From: Paralvinella palmiformis
Lineage: Eukaryota; Annelida; Polychaeta; Terebellida; Alvinellidae
Direction: 5' to 3'
Assembly (NCBI GenBank): GCA_025642065.1
Contig: JAODUP010000014.1
Coordinates: 211,001-275,000, forward strand
DNA length: 64,000 bases
Part shown: positions 33,246 through 45,357 of the stretch, piece by piece
Layout: each line of letters begins with the position of its first letter
Position numbering within the stretch: position 1 is the stretch's first letter
Notes under the pieces: model-generated
Databases searched by the model: none
Seen by the model: only the letters and a program-made list of their open reading frames with translations
What the model was told of the DNA's origin: nothing
Position numbers and translations under genes: made by a program

Positions 33246-36200
33246 ATGGAAGGACAGAAGACGTCACCATCTCAATCTGTGAAGAACGGTGCTCAGAATC
33301 ATTTAGTTCAGCATCCGGAAGACAATAGGGATGAAGTAGAGAGGGTCAAACAACGTCACAATGAGGCATATTTATATGTAGAACAGGCACTGAATCTTGA
33401 TGAGAAAGGCCATGCTGACCAAGCTATTGTACTGTACCAAAAGAGCATTGCATGTATAGACACAGCATGTAGCATACCTGATCAGAGTGCACGCTGTAGA
33501 GGGCAAGAATGGCAGAAGGCAAGAAATCTCATTCAGAAGATGCAGAGGTCCAGACAGCAGATCCAGTCAAGACTGAACAGCCTGATCCAGTCTCATAGAA
33601 AGCCATCACAGGTGGAATCCGAATCCCCACCGTCATATGAAGAAGCTACTGGATCAGCTGCGTCCAATGTAGACATGGCACTTGATGACATACTGTGTGA
33701 TGATGAGAAAGAGAGAGTAGATCTTGTCATGTCAGCAGCTATGGAGCTTTTCAGAATTGATGATGGTGTCCAGGTATTCTTCATAAAAAAAGATGGCTAT
33801 GTCAGTGCCCCCTCATATCCAAGTAGCCTTGGTGTGTACAAGTTTGTTGACGGTGTAAACATGGAAGATGGAGCCACAGCTGGTGTTGAGTTGTCTCAGG
33901 TTTTCCTCAAAATTGGTGATTGGACATATCCACTCTTAGAAGGGCAGTCACCCGTGTTACATGCAAATTGGGGAGCATACATCTTCCCCGATGTAATGTC
34001 TTCTGGTAAGACTGCTATCTTAAAATGTTTCCATTCGAACATATTTTATAACTTCTTCGGTTCAAAACTTCTGCATCTAATGAGTATTGCTATTTTTGAT
34101 TGAATGAAGATGTAATAGATTATTTGTTTACTATGCAGAAGGAGATGCTGTAGGAGTTATCATGCCCGATTATGTTAGTCCACTTGATAGGGTTAGATTT
34201 GAACAGCTTATGAAAGAATACACAACTATAAGGGACCAGGTTAGTTCTTTGCTCTTCCTTTACAGTGTTAAATTTACTTTAGTGTGTGTGTGTGTATGTG
34301 TGCGTGTTTTCACCTAACTATGTTCAAAAGGAGCTTCCTCCCTCTGATGATGAACAGAGATTAAGTGCAACTGTGCCACTGCTACCATCTGATGATCAAT
34401 CATCTCAAGTCACACATCTTGCTGAAGAAAGGCTGACAAGCAAAATTTCAAGAGGTATTGAGTCAGGTAATATCTTTCATCGATGAATATGTATTTATAA
34501 TGCCTATTTGATAAATAAACATTCTTCTGGCATTCACCTTTCATAATTAATCTTCACAATACAGTTCATTGTATACATGGTGTGCTCCCCTTGTCCTAAT
34601 TAAGTATTGTTCTTTCAGTTTTAAATTTTCCTTTTTATTCAGCTGCTGAATGGCTTTCATGGGGAATTGTAAAGGGAGCAACGAAAACCGGAGAATTAGT
34701 AAAGAAAGGCTCAGTCAAATTACAACAAAATATCACACCTGAGATTAATGCTGTTAAGGTGGATCCAACAGCTCAGAAAGGCCTTTATTATACACGAAAG
34801 GCTACAGAAGGTGTGGTGATGGTCAGCTCCTTTTTAGGTGTGTAGCAAATATTTATATCCACCAGATAATTCTTATGCATATTTTATATACAAAATGAGA
34901 AACTAGTTGAATTAAAAACAGTTTTGTATTTTATTAAATTAAGGAGAATTTCTGTGCCGTATTCATAATATTTAAATTTTGATCTGGGATTGAAAATTTT
35001 ATGAACAGACAAAGGAAGAAGAAGTAGTCCTTTACACATCTGAAATGATCTTATCATGCTGTCCATAGGTGATTAATAACATGTAATTTTCCAGGGAAGT
35101 AACTTTTTTTGGTAAACTGCACCTCTAGCTCGAAATAGTTCTTAGGCTTAAACAGGATGTTCACTATAACTTGTTTTCTTTCCACTATATTTCTTTATTT
35201 CTATCTTTGATCAAATATACAACACAACAAATGTAACAGGCGTTCATTATAAAATACAGCGATAGCCCGTTAACACATTTTGACAAGGGAAATAGTCATT
35301 TACTTTAGACATAACTTTGAAGTCTTACTTTTCACATCTGGCCCATCTATTCCTATTTTGGCTGAAGCAGGATAAGTCAAATTGATTTATTAAAATTTGT
35401 TTTAACATCATCATATTTCTATGGTTTCATGACTAAAAATGTAATCTACACCCGGTTAATCTGATTTTGTTGTTCTCTACGCAAATATACAGATATCCAT
35501 CGTGATCAATCTAACCGATGTCACGACGTTGTGGTGGAGGTTGTTAATTATAGAAGATTTGATCAAGATTAAGTTACACTTGACATTATCATATCTTTAG
35601 TTATGCCTGAATGATTAAATATATTTGTAACTAATAGACAACTTAGGATGGCAGCTGTCCTACTTGTAGAGTGGCAAAAGTGAGGTCAGTTTGTGTACTT
35701 TGACTGTTAGAGATGAATGTTACTACTTGCTGAACTAACTAGAGGTATTCTTTTTATTAAACGACTGTATATTTATTTTGTGGTCACGGTATTACAGTCA
35801 TAAGTACCAAGAGGACATTTTGTTGATTACTTATCGGGACAAAAAACAATCAGTACACCGTAGCTGCTCTGATTGGACAAAATCAATTGTAATTTGATCA
35901 GTTTGTTTCAGAATCAGTATTGTTGTTTCCTCACGCATAAGTTACTGAATTATTATGGAAACCAAACAGGTGATTGCTGACAATTTGAAGAGGATCTTTT
36001 AATTATTCTTAAAGTAACAAAACCTGAGAATATCATAGCCATAAGATGTTGTCTGGAAATGATATACTTGAGTTGATTCCTGGGCAAATGTCTGATATAA
36101 TTTTTAAGTAGGTCATATCCGGATTTCAGCTTAAGGTCTCTTATGTATAAATATCTTTGCTGGTTGCATTTATATCAAAATTGGTGAGTAGCATACACGA

Positions 36201-37729
36201 ACACGGGACAAATGGACATTGAGATTGAAGGCCGGGATGATTAAAGCTTATTGTGTCCCAGTTAATGGTCTGTTAACTTGGTAAAATCTTATTAATTCTC
36301 CGGAAAAAGTAGATCTCTCAACTGATAATACAGATGTTATAAAATGTGCATGCATCGAATACATGTTGGTTAATTTAGGAATGGTATTATTTCAGTGAAC
36401 AAGTTAGGGAAGGCTACCATGTACCTAGCACAAAAAGCGGCACCACAAATACGTCAACATGGAGAAAAATATCTGCCGCAGTGTGTTATAAGGAAGGATT
36501 CTGGGGGACAGTCTAAACTGGATGGCGCTCTGGAGGTGGCTGGAGGTGGAATCAAAGGTAACATTAAGTATACCCTAAATTGTCAGATCACAAACGGAAA
36601 TAATTACTCCGGAGGCTTTGCCAACAGTATTGTTAGGACATCGAAACATATCCGAGTGGAGAAATGTATGTCCACACCGCAAACTGATTTATTAGTTTGT
36701 TTATTTCACTAAAGAATCCATAAATTTATGGTAATGTTGTTGGCCATCATTTGGGTGTTGTACTAAATATATTTTATGATTGGGAGAGTTCGTGAATGCT
36801 TTTTTTGCACTGAGAATACCTTTGACGAAATTAAAAGTAAACAAATTTTCTTAGTGATGACAACTTCCTGAACTTTTTTATTTTTATGAGAAGTAATATG
36901 TGTGTGTGTGTGTGATGCTTCTAAAGTAATGCTTACGTTTTTTCAGTTATGTGTAAATGACTATTTCCCTACAGGCTGGGTGACGGTATATATGGGATTA
37001 GAACAGGCCGCAAAGACTCTTGCCAAGAATATCGCTGATGAGACTGTCCACGTAGTGAAGCATAAGTAAGTCTTTAGGATGTGATGTAGAAACAACTCAT
37101 TATTGGTGGCATACATTTTATAAGGTACTCTTACAGCCAGCTGATCGTGTTCTAAAGCTTGCTTCCGTCCTTCCTCACAGTTATGAATGTATTAAACCCC
37201 GAAGGACAGGACCAAATATTACAGGATCTAAAGTGGTACCCAATATAAGATAGTTTGTACGAATGATGTGAATTTATTTAAAAAAAGTACTTATACAAAT
37301 ACTATATAAATGACCACTGCATACTACACGTTGTGTAGATTTGATAGATGTAGTTAGATAATATACGTAGTTTCAGCGAATCAACACATCTAGCTGCTGC
37401 AGAAAAAGCGAAATATTCTGTTTGTGAATCATGAAAGTAGTAGATCCTGTAAGAGTAACATTTTTGTTTTGTCATTTTATTCCAGATACGGCGAGGAATT
37501 GGGGAATATCACTGAAGACACTCTATACAGTGGTGGAAACATTGCCATGACTATCCATTACACATCTAACATAGGAGCTAAGGCCATTGCTAAGCGCGTC
37601 GCCAAGGATACAGGACAGGTGCTGGTAGTTGATGCTCCGGTAAGGAAGCAGACTAGACCTGATCCAGGTGATAATCAGAATGGAACAATGGACTGCAATG
37701 ATAAGTCAACAGAACTGAGAGATAGTTAA
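33246..37729 (+). CDS. SPART: Spartin (MIT domain plus senescence domain), 7 exons
   Basis: Exons: 33246-34005, 34139-34239, 34331-34466, 34643-34837, 36396-36557, 36975-37065, 37486-37729. The sum is 1689 nt (562 residues plus stop) with all GT-AG junctions in frame. Residues about 33-112 form an MIT helical hairpin (AYLYVEQALNLDEKG, AIVLYQKSI), the module that binds ESCRT-III tails. Residues 128-131 are PPSY, a WW-domain ligand like the motif in vertebrate spartin that recruits Nedd4-family ubiquitin ligases. The C-terminal half from AEWLSWGIVKGA through GLYYTRKATEGV to the last exon is the plant-related senescence domain. Known roles of the family are lipid-droplet turnover, endosomal trafficking and cytokinesis; the human gene is mutated in Troyer syndrome. 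The start is the ATG six bases after a good acceptor (TTTCGTACAG ending at 33239), so an in-frame ATG at 33201 is probably intronic. The protein is about 100 residues shorter than human spartin. Confidence 0.95.
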
Positions 37730-38094
37730 TCTGTCTGTTATTTTGAAATGAGATGATCTAGATATGTCACGTAGAGCAGTTTCAGGCTACGGCGTACACA
37801 TAAATTAGCCTGCACTTTTATATAGCAGACGAGTAGATGCAGAATTATGGTATTTTGCATGTGTTGCTTTTAATAACAAATGCCTCGTGGTCCATTATTA
37901 GTGGTTCTGTAACCTATTAAGCTACTAATCAATGTGCATTTTATTATCATGCCCACCAATGCTGCAGCAGAAGATTATTGCGTAACGATATATTTAGTTT
38001 TTGCAGTGTTTCGTACATTTTATGAAGGTTATTACTATTATTTTTCTGTTTGCCATGTTCTTTCACATTACTAGATATTCTCCGACTGTGAACA

Positions 38095-38206
38095 TATTCC
38101 ACTGTTGACGTAATCAAAATATTTCACTGTATGGGATCACTATTGTTATATATTCCACCGTTGACGTAATCAAAATATTTCACTGTATGGGATCACTATT
38201 GTTATA
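38095..38206 (+). repeat. 56-bp tandem duplication downstream of spartin
   Basis: Units 38095-38150 and 38151-38206 are identical except for one T/C change at base 9. They lie about 370 bases past the spartin stop, possibly in its 3'UTR. Confidence 0.9.
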
Positions 38207-38840
38207 CAATGTTTACCGTTTTTATATGTTCCGTGTTTTACGTCAACCTTTTCTTTCTCAAGAATTACGGTGTTGGTACTTCTCAGGATTATTACTCTGC
38301 CACGCTATTATTATTTATAGCACGATCTATTTCTGAATGGATTCTAGCGTACACCAGAAAGAGACAAACGTGCAGGTTATAACATCTATCTGAGATGTGA
38401 GCCATGTTATGGCATTAGCTATAATTTGTCTTTCGAAGTTTTTACTGTTTTGCGTTGTGATACAGTCTGAGCAACAATCAAAGTCATCCAACACTAATTA
38501 ATTAATCATCATTCTCTTGTCAAAAGTTAATAATAATAATAATATGGTATTAAAACTTAAAAGGTATATTTCATGCTATTCGTTATCACAGCGGTTTGTG
38601 ATTGGTTACGTAAACTTCTTATTTGTTAAAATTTAATAGCATATTGTTAAAATTAGAGTTCCGTGTTATTTCGTAAAACCGTCTTAGAAATGTAATTAAT
38701 TTTTAGATTGGTCGTTCAAACTTTTTACGGTGTGGTTAAATATTATGACCAATTTCGAGCTAAGAATAGAACGATTTAGGGTAATTTGTGTGTGAAAGAA
38801 GAGTGGAAATATATCTGTACTGAGCAGTTTTCAGTGTTGA

Positions 38841-38911
38841 GTTTGTTTTGTATTTCGTGGGAGAATCCCCAGGCTGTCGCTTATTCGGCACAGCCTAGGT
38901 GTTGAGGTTAT
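38841..38911 (-). repeat. SINE family 3 fragment, 3' end
   Basis: Matches the family end in reverse (GAGAATCCCCAGGCTGTCGC, CGGCACAGCCTA); the head is missing. It lies downstream of spartin. Confidence 0.7.
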
Positions 38912-39679
38912 TTCTAGTTAAATTTGAACACTGAAATAGGATTGATCTTATGGTGTTTTGTTTTGTTTATCTGTATTAAGCTTGATGTGAAGTGTAGATC
39001 TAATGTATAAACAATTAGCACTTTTTGTTTTCTTTTCGTACGTGTTAAGAAAAGTTAGACCAGACACTGGCATATACACCGTGTTCTTCAAATACATAGC
39101 ACAGGTAATTATAGAAGTCTTAGGATTTATGTGATATATTCATCAACCAGTCGTATAATTTATGTTTTAAAATTGTCATGATACTCTTGAACGCCAAAAA
39201 GAGAAACATCTAGATGGAAAAATCAGTAAACAATATTGGAGCTGGTGTTGAGAGGGAGCAATCAAGTATAACATATTCTGATGTTATTTATATGCCAACT
39301 TTCGTATGACTCGTGTTTTGGCAGACTAGATGTAAATATAAACTTAAGAATGGGCTTGAAGCATGATGTTTAAAACTAAGATGATCTTACTCCAAGACGC
39401 AGATTTTGTACTTATTCCTCGGAAATAACTGCAGTGAGTTTTCCTTTGTATGTAAGGTGGATTGTGTGTGTGTGTGTGTGTGTGTGCATGTGCGCGCGCA
39501 CACACAAACTTATTAATTATCTATGGTGTGATGTTAGAAATACATTGTCTCTTGAAAATTTTAAATCCATTCTAAAAACATATCCGATCAAGGTTGCTTT
39601 CACAGATAATAATAATAATCTTTTAAATCTCTTATAGGGTTTTACAGACATATTATTTAGAGTATTGTTATATTACATA

Positions 39680-39750
39680 TTATTTGTACAGCGCCTTTGA
39701 ATGGCTCCTGTTAGTAAGGGCGCTTTAGTAAATATACATTATTATTATAT
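39680..39750 (+). repeat. Solo LINE/SINE 3' tail
   Basis: Contains TGTACAGCGCCTTTGA, then GGGCGCTTTAGTAAATATAC and an ATT repeat: the same hairpin tail as SINE family 2 and the LINE, without a recognisable head. Confidence 0.65.
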
Positions 39751-39850
39751 AATATGGTAGTGGTTGGAGCACTACGCTGCAAACCCACAGCTTAGAGTAT
39801 AAATGAACTCAAGATCATCTGTTTGTGTGATCTTTGTCCAAGCAGTCGCT

Positions 39851-39915
39851 GGGCTCCCCCGTCGTCTAGTGGTAATGTGTTGGACCACAGATCACTGGCA
39901 CCCATGTTCAAATGT
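39851..39915 (+). repeat. SINE family 1 fragment (tRNA-like head only)
   Basis: Carries the A-box segment GTCTAGTGGTAATGTG and GGACCACAGATCAC but stops after a degenerate B box. Confidence 0.65.
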
Positions 39916-41154
39916 CAGAAATAGAATGGAAGTTGATTTTAAATAACTACATGTACACCTATCAAGTCGCTGCATGTGCAGTTATACTATAGGCGATAGA
40001 TTATGTGCTTGTGAACATGTCTGATATTGAAACAATTTGAATAAACTTTAACAGTTTCTGATCAGTGCTGTTGAAAATGATTTTGAATTTAATTGCGTAG
40101 CCATTCTTTTTACAAATTCTGATGGCATATTTTTTATTTCAATATATTAAATCCTCCATTTAATTTTTTTTGCTCAGTCCCTTTAGCCTGCAATTAATAG
40201 ACACAAACAAAACTGATCGTAAAACAGGAATATTTACAGTTTGCTGTTATCATTCTTCTAGATTGTAAAGATAAACGTGTACTATAGATTAGATACTGAG
40301 TAGACTCGGTGGTGGATCTACAAGGGGGGGGGGGGTCGGGCCCCACCCCTCGGGGGGGGGGGGAATCCCACACCCATCACTAGTGGGGATCCTCCATCTT
40401 TAAATGCAATATATATCATTTGACATAATAACTAGAAGTAGTACTGCGAATTTGTCATTCTTAAATAACAACGCATTGAGTATTGTGTAATGATTAATAT
40501 GTGTGTCCGATAAAATTATTACCGAACAGACAAATCTGACTGGATTTAGAAAACCGACCAGCGAGACACTTGTACGTTTAGTTTGAAACGCTTACGTTTA
40601 TTTGTCGTGATATACGTGTCGGCATATACTTGTTGCCTCCGTCCTTCGCGTGAATTCTGCCAACCGTTTAACGTTATGATAATGGCCCGATGTATATGCC
40701 TAGGAATAAAACATTACTTTAGAGATTAATTTTATCTCCCATTCGACTAGATTTGTAGCGTTTGAAACACGCTGCGGATATTTAAAAAGTCGGGTCGTGA
40801 TGTTTTTGATACGTACACGTTTATATGCGAAATGGATAGTCCGAGCACATCCGGGGCCAGAGAACATTATGGCTACAATAGCATAATGTTCAGGAGCATA
40901 AGATGATCACTGACGTGAACTAATCTGGAACAATATATATATGATAGTCATAATTTATTGACAATTGGCACATATTATTTATTCACCAATTCGATTAAAA
41001 TTGTAGTACACGCATTAATGTGGATTTGCAATAATGCGGATGCAGTTATCGTCAGTCTAATATCCCCGCCCGAAAAAATCGGCTAACTGTTGTCTGCATT
41101 CGAACTTTTTTTAAAAATTCCTTTAATATTTTTCACGACCTAACTGATATTCCG

Positions 41155-41304
41155 TCCCGTTGACCACACATCGCTAGCACCTGGGTTCAAGTACGGACCT
41201 GACTGTGTCTTAATGTTGTTTCATATTTAACTTCGCTTCGTTGCCTTTATTGGTAGAGCCACTAATTTAACCCTACAGTATGCACAAAAAGAGCTACAAA
41301 ATGG
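41155..41304 (+). repeat. SINE family 1 copy, strongly diverged and 5'-truncated
   Basis: Recognised from TTGACCACA-ATCGCTAGCACC, GGTTCAAG and the body words CTTCGCTTCGTTGCCTTT and TGCACAAAAAG in the right order and spacing. Confidence 0.6.
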
Positions 41305-41643
41305 CAGCCACTCATACACCTAAGTTCGTACATATAAGAGTAAAACTAACTTATTACCGTAGCTAGGACGCTAGTTAACTTTGTGATGTTATATAACTAT
41401 AACGTCTGTTGTCATTTTTAATGTCCCGTGTTTGTTATAATGACATAGGGTACTCTTCACATATATTATAGGGGGAGGGGGAGAGGCTATACAAATTTAA
41501 TATATAATTATAACTACGTGTTTTTTAATGACGGACTTTATGCGGCTGTCTCTCATTAATCACGAGGTGATACAACAAACGAGTGGTCTAATGGTGTGAA
41601 ACTACGAAACGAAATTTCACCAATAACAAAAACTAGATCCTGG

Positions 41644-41675
41644 AAAACATCAACCTAATTTTAGGTTGATGTTTT
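41644..41675. repeat. Perfect 15-bp hairpin with 2-base loop
   Basis: AAAACATCAACCTAA, TT, then TTAGGTTGATGTTTT. There is no adjacent gene end to make it a terminator. Confidence 0.8.
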
Positions 41676-42126
41676 TAAAAGGCCACCGACTGCATGGTGT
41701 ACGTAAATAAAGGAAATGCGAGTTAATTGGTCCATCGGTTTTGTGGTTGTCTGTCAATTTTTAACTTTTTGTTCTTCTCTCATTCTCGGCGCTTGCGTTT
41801 AATCGACGTCCATTAGTTGTTATAATAAGCAGCATCTCTACGTTTGCACTTTATTTTATACGCGTGCCATCATTCATTATTACGATGAAGAACTGCATGG
41901 TGCGTGCTTTCTAGCTGGCTGAAGAGATGGTGATATCTACCAAGAAGGGCCCGAACAGTTTGTAGGTACATATGCACTCACACATGCACGCACGCACATT
42001 TTAGTGGAATATATTATTTACTGTGTGTTGTCTCATATCACGCACAGTAACTTGCATATAACTCGTATGCAAGTGATGATGATGATGATGATGATGATTA
42101 GAATTATCGGTTTTTAAAATCTTTGA

Positions 42127-42312
42127 CGATGATAATTGATGTTTTACGGCCAGGTTTGTGCACATGGTAGGCTAAATGGGCCGAGCGACCTCCAAAGGTA
42201 ATGAAGCCAAGTCAAAGATGAAACACCCTTCAGATATGCCCATGCCGAGATTCGAACTCAGGTAGTAGTGATCTGTGGTCCAACGCGCTACCAACTAGAC
42301 CACAGTGGCGCC
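42127..42312 (-). repeat. SINE family 1 copy, full length
   Basis: Full head and body. An ATG repeat at 42075-42097 and TATGCAAGTGA / TATGTAAGTGA flanks suggest the tail and target duplication extend to about 42065. Confidence 0.88.
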
Positions 42313-42523
42313 CTATGTAAGTGAAACATTTACAACAAATACCAGCAAATAATGTGCCCCTCCTCCCCTCCACTTTTTGCAGACGATGACACAATTTTGC
42401 ACATCCATATGCGAGAACGTATAATCCACGTCATATTAATGTTTACTCTTTTGAAAATGGCGGCTTAAATTTAGCTTTAGTTCAATCGTTTTGTCAGAAG
42501 TAATCAGATGGTAGTAGTAGAGA

Positions 42524-42581
42524 GGAAGTGTAGCTAATGATTAATAAATTACTGAAGTGTAGCTAATGATTAATAAATTAA
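42524..42581 (+). repeat. 29-bp tandem duplication
   Basis: GAAGTGTAGCTAATGATTAA plus nine following bases occurs twice in a row with no visible change. Confidence 0.85.
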
Positions 42582-42645
42582 TAATAAAAAATAGGTACAC
42601 GGCAGTTAACGGTGTGTCGAACCTACACACACACACACACACACA

Positions 42646-43648
42646 CACCGCAGTTAAAGCTGACCCGGACCTACACATAACAGCTGATGTGCCATTTGTA
42701 CGTAGCTCTCAGCTGTGCGCCAAGCAGCAACTGCGCGGTAGTTACGAGCAATGCCGACCTCTAGACCATGACGGTCACGGGTCACCAACCCACAGTTTCT
42801 TATAGCACGCAGTCTACACTCAACACGGCACGAACTGTGAGCCAAGAACTATGTCTTCACATACTATAGACGCTATTCGCAATGCAATGAGAGCGCGCAT
42901 CCTAGCGTGATAGCGCTTGCGGTGATGTGTTAACCAAGGAGTATTATTTTGTGTGAAGGTATGCCCGGGCTAGCCTGTGTCTACAGTCTGTGGCGGTTGG
43001 TAAAACTGCTATGTGTGTCACGTGTAGGATAATTAATTGTGGAGGTTACAGAATGGTAAAAGTCGCGTCCTCTTTGTGCGTGTGTTTACAGGGATGTTCA
43101 GTACGATTGTTCTCCGGTACACAACACTGAGGATCAGGATATATAGATATGATAGTGTTAGTTCGTTTGGGCAATGGTGACGGTTGATATGTTGGGTGAA
43201 CGTGTAAAAAATGGGGAATCTATTGTTTGAGCAAATATGATAAAATATATGGCTATTATGCCAGTATACTTGTACGGTTTGTGCTGTATACGTAATGTAT
43301 ATGTAAAACTTCTACTAGTTTAGAAAACATGGGATTGTGTGTACATACAACGAGTGTGTTTGTTCTAAAATGTTGCTACAATTTAACGGAAGCGAAGAGC
43401 TAATTAGAGCAAAAAAAGTGAAACATTCATTATCATCATCATCAATCCAGACGAGCGATCCATATCAATAGATCTATCTGGTGTCCAGATCGTGGATCAA
43501 GGCTGATATGTGTAGTATGTGAAGCGAAGCCTACTGGATCTGAAACACTGTCGGCCTCGCCATATAGTTCTTCCACGAGGATCACTTCCTGCCAGAATCA
43601 AAGATCGCGATATGTAGGTAGAGCGTAATGGTATTACATTCAATTAGT
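42646..43648. other. Intergenic, nothing recognised
   Basis: Follows a CA microsatellite at 42627-42648. Short frames have no domain. A TCATCA run near 43430 could be a worn SINE tail. Confidence 0.3.
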
Positions 43649-43663
43649 CTTACTGGCGTTTGA

Positions 43664-43850
43664 GGGGCGCCTCCGTGGTCTAGCGGTAGCGTGTTGGACC
43701 ACAGATCACTACCACCCGTGTTCGAATCCCGGCTTGGGCATATTTGAAGGTTGTTTCACTTCGTCTCATTACCTTTGGAGGTCGCTCGGCCCATTTAGCC
43801 TACCTTGTGCACAAAAGTGGCCGTAAAACATCAATCATCATCATCATCAT
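43664..43850 (+). repeat. SINE family 1 copy, near-consensus, with target-site duplication
   Basis: Best-preserved copy. The tRNA-like head starts GGCGCCTCCGTGGTCTAGCG (A box) and has GTTCGAATCCCGG (B box); a roughly 110-base body ends in CATCAATC plus an ATC repeat. Flanks CTTACTGGCGTTTGA (43649-43663) and CTTACTGGTGTTTGA (43851-43865) are a 15-base duplication with one change. Confidence 0.93.
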
Positions 43851-44959
43851 CTTACTGGTGTTTGAAATGTGATGCATTTCGGCCTTGGATCAGCGATGTT
43901 ATGGTCCTCACACAACACCCCCCCCCCGCCAATTGCGGCTGGTGCGTTTCTGTATTGTTTTGTTAGCTGTTGCGTCCTAATTCTGTAATCACGAAGCTCT
44001 CGCTTTTTGCTCAGTGTTAACACCAAGAATACAAAGCCGGGTTGTTTCTTTAAGGTCTACCGACGGGCATCTGAGCTGTCAAAACATTCAACTTATGGTT
44101 AGGTAAATAGGCAGCTCTCGCGGAAGAGAATCGCTCGTCGAGGTTATTTAGAAATCCGACCCAAAACTGGTCCCGTGCTGATGTGTTCTGGCCGCTTAAT
44201 GCCAAACAACAAGCCAATAGTCAAGCCACTCCGTGGTGTCTTGTAGGCCTATATTTATACACCAAGAGGAGGATGTATTGTTCGAGTGCTGGCTGGGATA
44301 CAACAAAGGCTGTTGGGCATCATTAATAATTGAAAAGTACTTCTCCGCGACGTCGCTTACCGGAAAGAGGCGCCGGTACGTGAGCTGACCCGATAAATGG
44401 CTCGACATCGGGGATACGACGAACACGGCGAGGTCAGCTAAACAGACACTCGTTATACCGACCAGGAATTCCACTGAGACTCGGGCAGGAACTGCTGCCC
44501 AGACAGTAATTCCGGGCGGAGTGCTCCGTCGATGCGTGCAGCGATGTAATCCGAATCAAACTGTCCCGAGTTCAGTATAATGTCGATATTAAGATGGATC
44601 GCGTTGCGATTGAATTCAATCGGCGAAATTCGCGAATCGCTCGTGGGATACTCGTATCGGTAGGATGAACGTGGACATCTTAATCGGGTTAGTCATCCGG
44701 ATCGACTGAGCGATGTCTGTTTGATATCGATCCAGATACCATCATCCGACTCATCGGTGCCACTGTTGGGAGAAGGTCGTAGATCGATGTGGTTTTTACG
44801 ATAGCTCTTAATACCGTCCGTTGATTTCGAGGTCAGCAGCGGGGAGCATTCATTACGTGACAGGAGATATTGTTTACAATTTGACCAGCTTCCAAACGGA
44901 TGACAGGCTGTGTTCCGGTAGCGTCGAAAATCATCCATTCATACTAACGAAGCGCGGGC

Positions 44960-45357
44960 TTATACGTGAATAACACCCCCCCCCCCCTCCGCCACTGCCA
45001 GTCGACACCCGAGACTCGACCACCAGCCGGGGTCCAGGAAAGCCACCAGTCAATATTCGGGGAGCATGGCCCGCTGGCGCCAGCATCCGGGACACCTCCA
45101 GATAGCCGGGCTACGGCTGAGTCACTTAACAACAAAAACTTCGCGCGCGAGCCAAGGCCAGCCAGTCCGAGTGTGTTGTTAACGCAGCCTAGAATTGTTC
45201 CAGCGTTTCGAGTTCATTCAGTGTTTTTCATTCAACTCGAACAAACTTCGATATATCGGAAAGCACGCGGATATACCGACGTCTGTGTATTGGCGGTGCC
45301 GTGCGTCTGTAGACGTCTAACCGCTCGGGTCTTTTGCAGCGCGCATCCAGACGAAAC
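44960..45357 (+). promoter_or_regulatory. Probable promoter and 5'UTR region of the GalNAc-transferase gene
   Basis: About 400 bases before the ATG are richer in CpG than the surroundings. They include a C-run at 44976-44987 and no repeat family I recognise. There is no TATA box at a convincing distance. Overlapping open frames here have no recognisable product. The transcription start cannot be fixed from sequence. Confidence 0.35.

Larger units (their letters stand above)
39921..42064. other. Intergenic between spartin and the GalNAc-transferase
   Basis: Unique AT-rich DNA. It has two long G runs at 40324-40363 separated by a C-rich segment, one decayed SINE and one hairpin. AATAAA at 40040-40045 is a weak candidate distal polyadenylation signal for spartin, 2.3 kb past its stop. 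Confidence 0.35.

Noticed and set aside
38095..38206. CRISPR-like or other spaced repeat array
   Set aside because: Only two directly adjacent units without spacers, in a eukaryotic genome.
43664..43740. tRNA gene from the A-box and B-box containing head
   Set aside because: The cloverleaf is imperfect, the same sequence recurs with a constant non-tRNA body and target duplications, so it is a SINE head. The same applies to the heads at 51973, 60133 and 59568.
44196..44474. 92-residue minus frame with a hydrophobic start
   Set aside because: No family resemblance, no splice sites supporting it.
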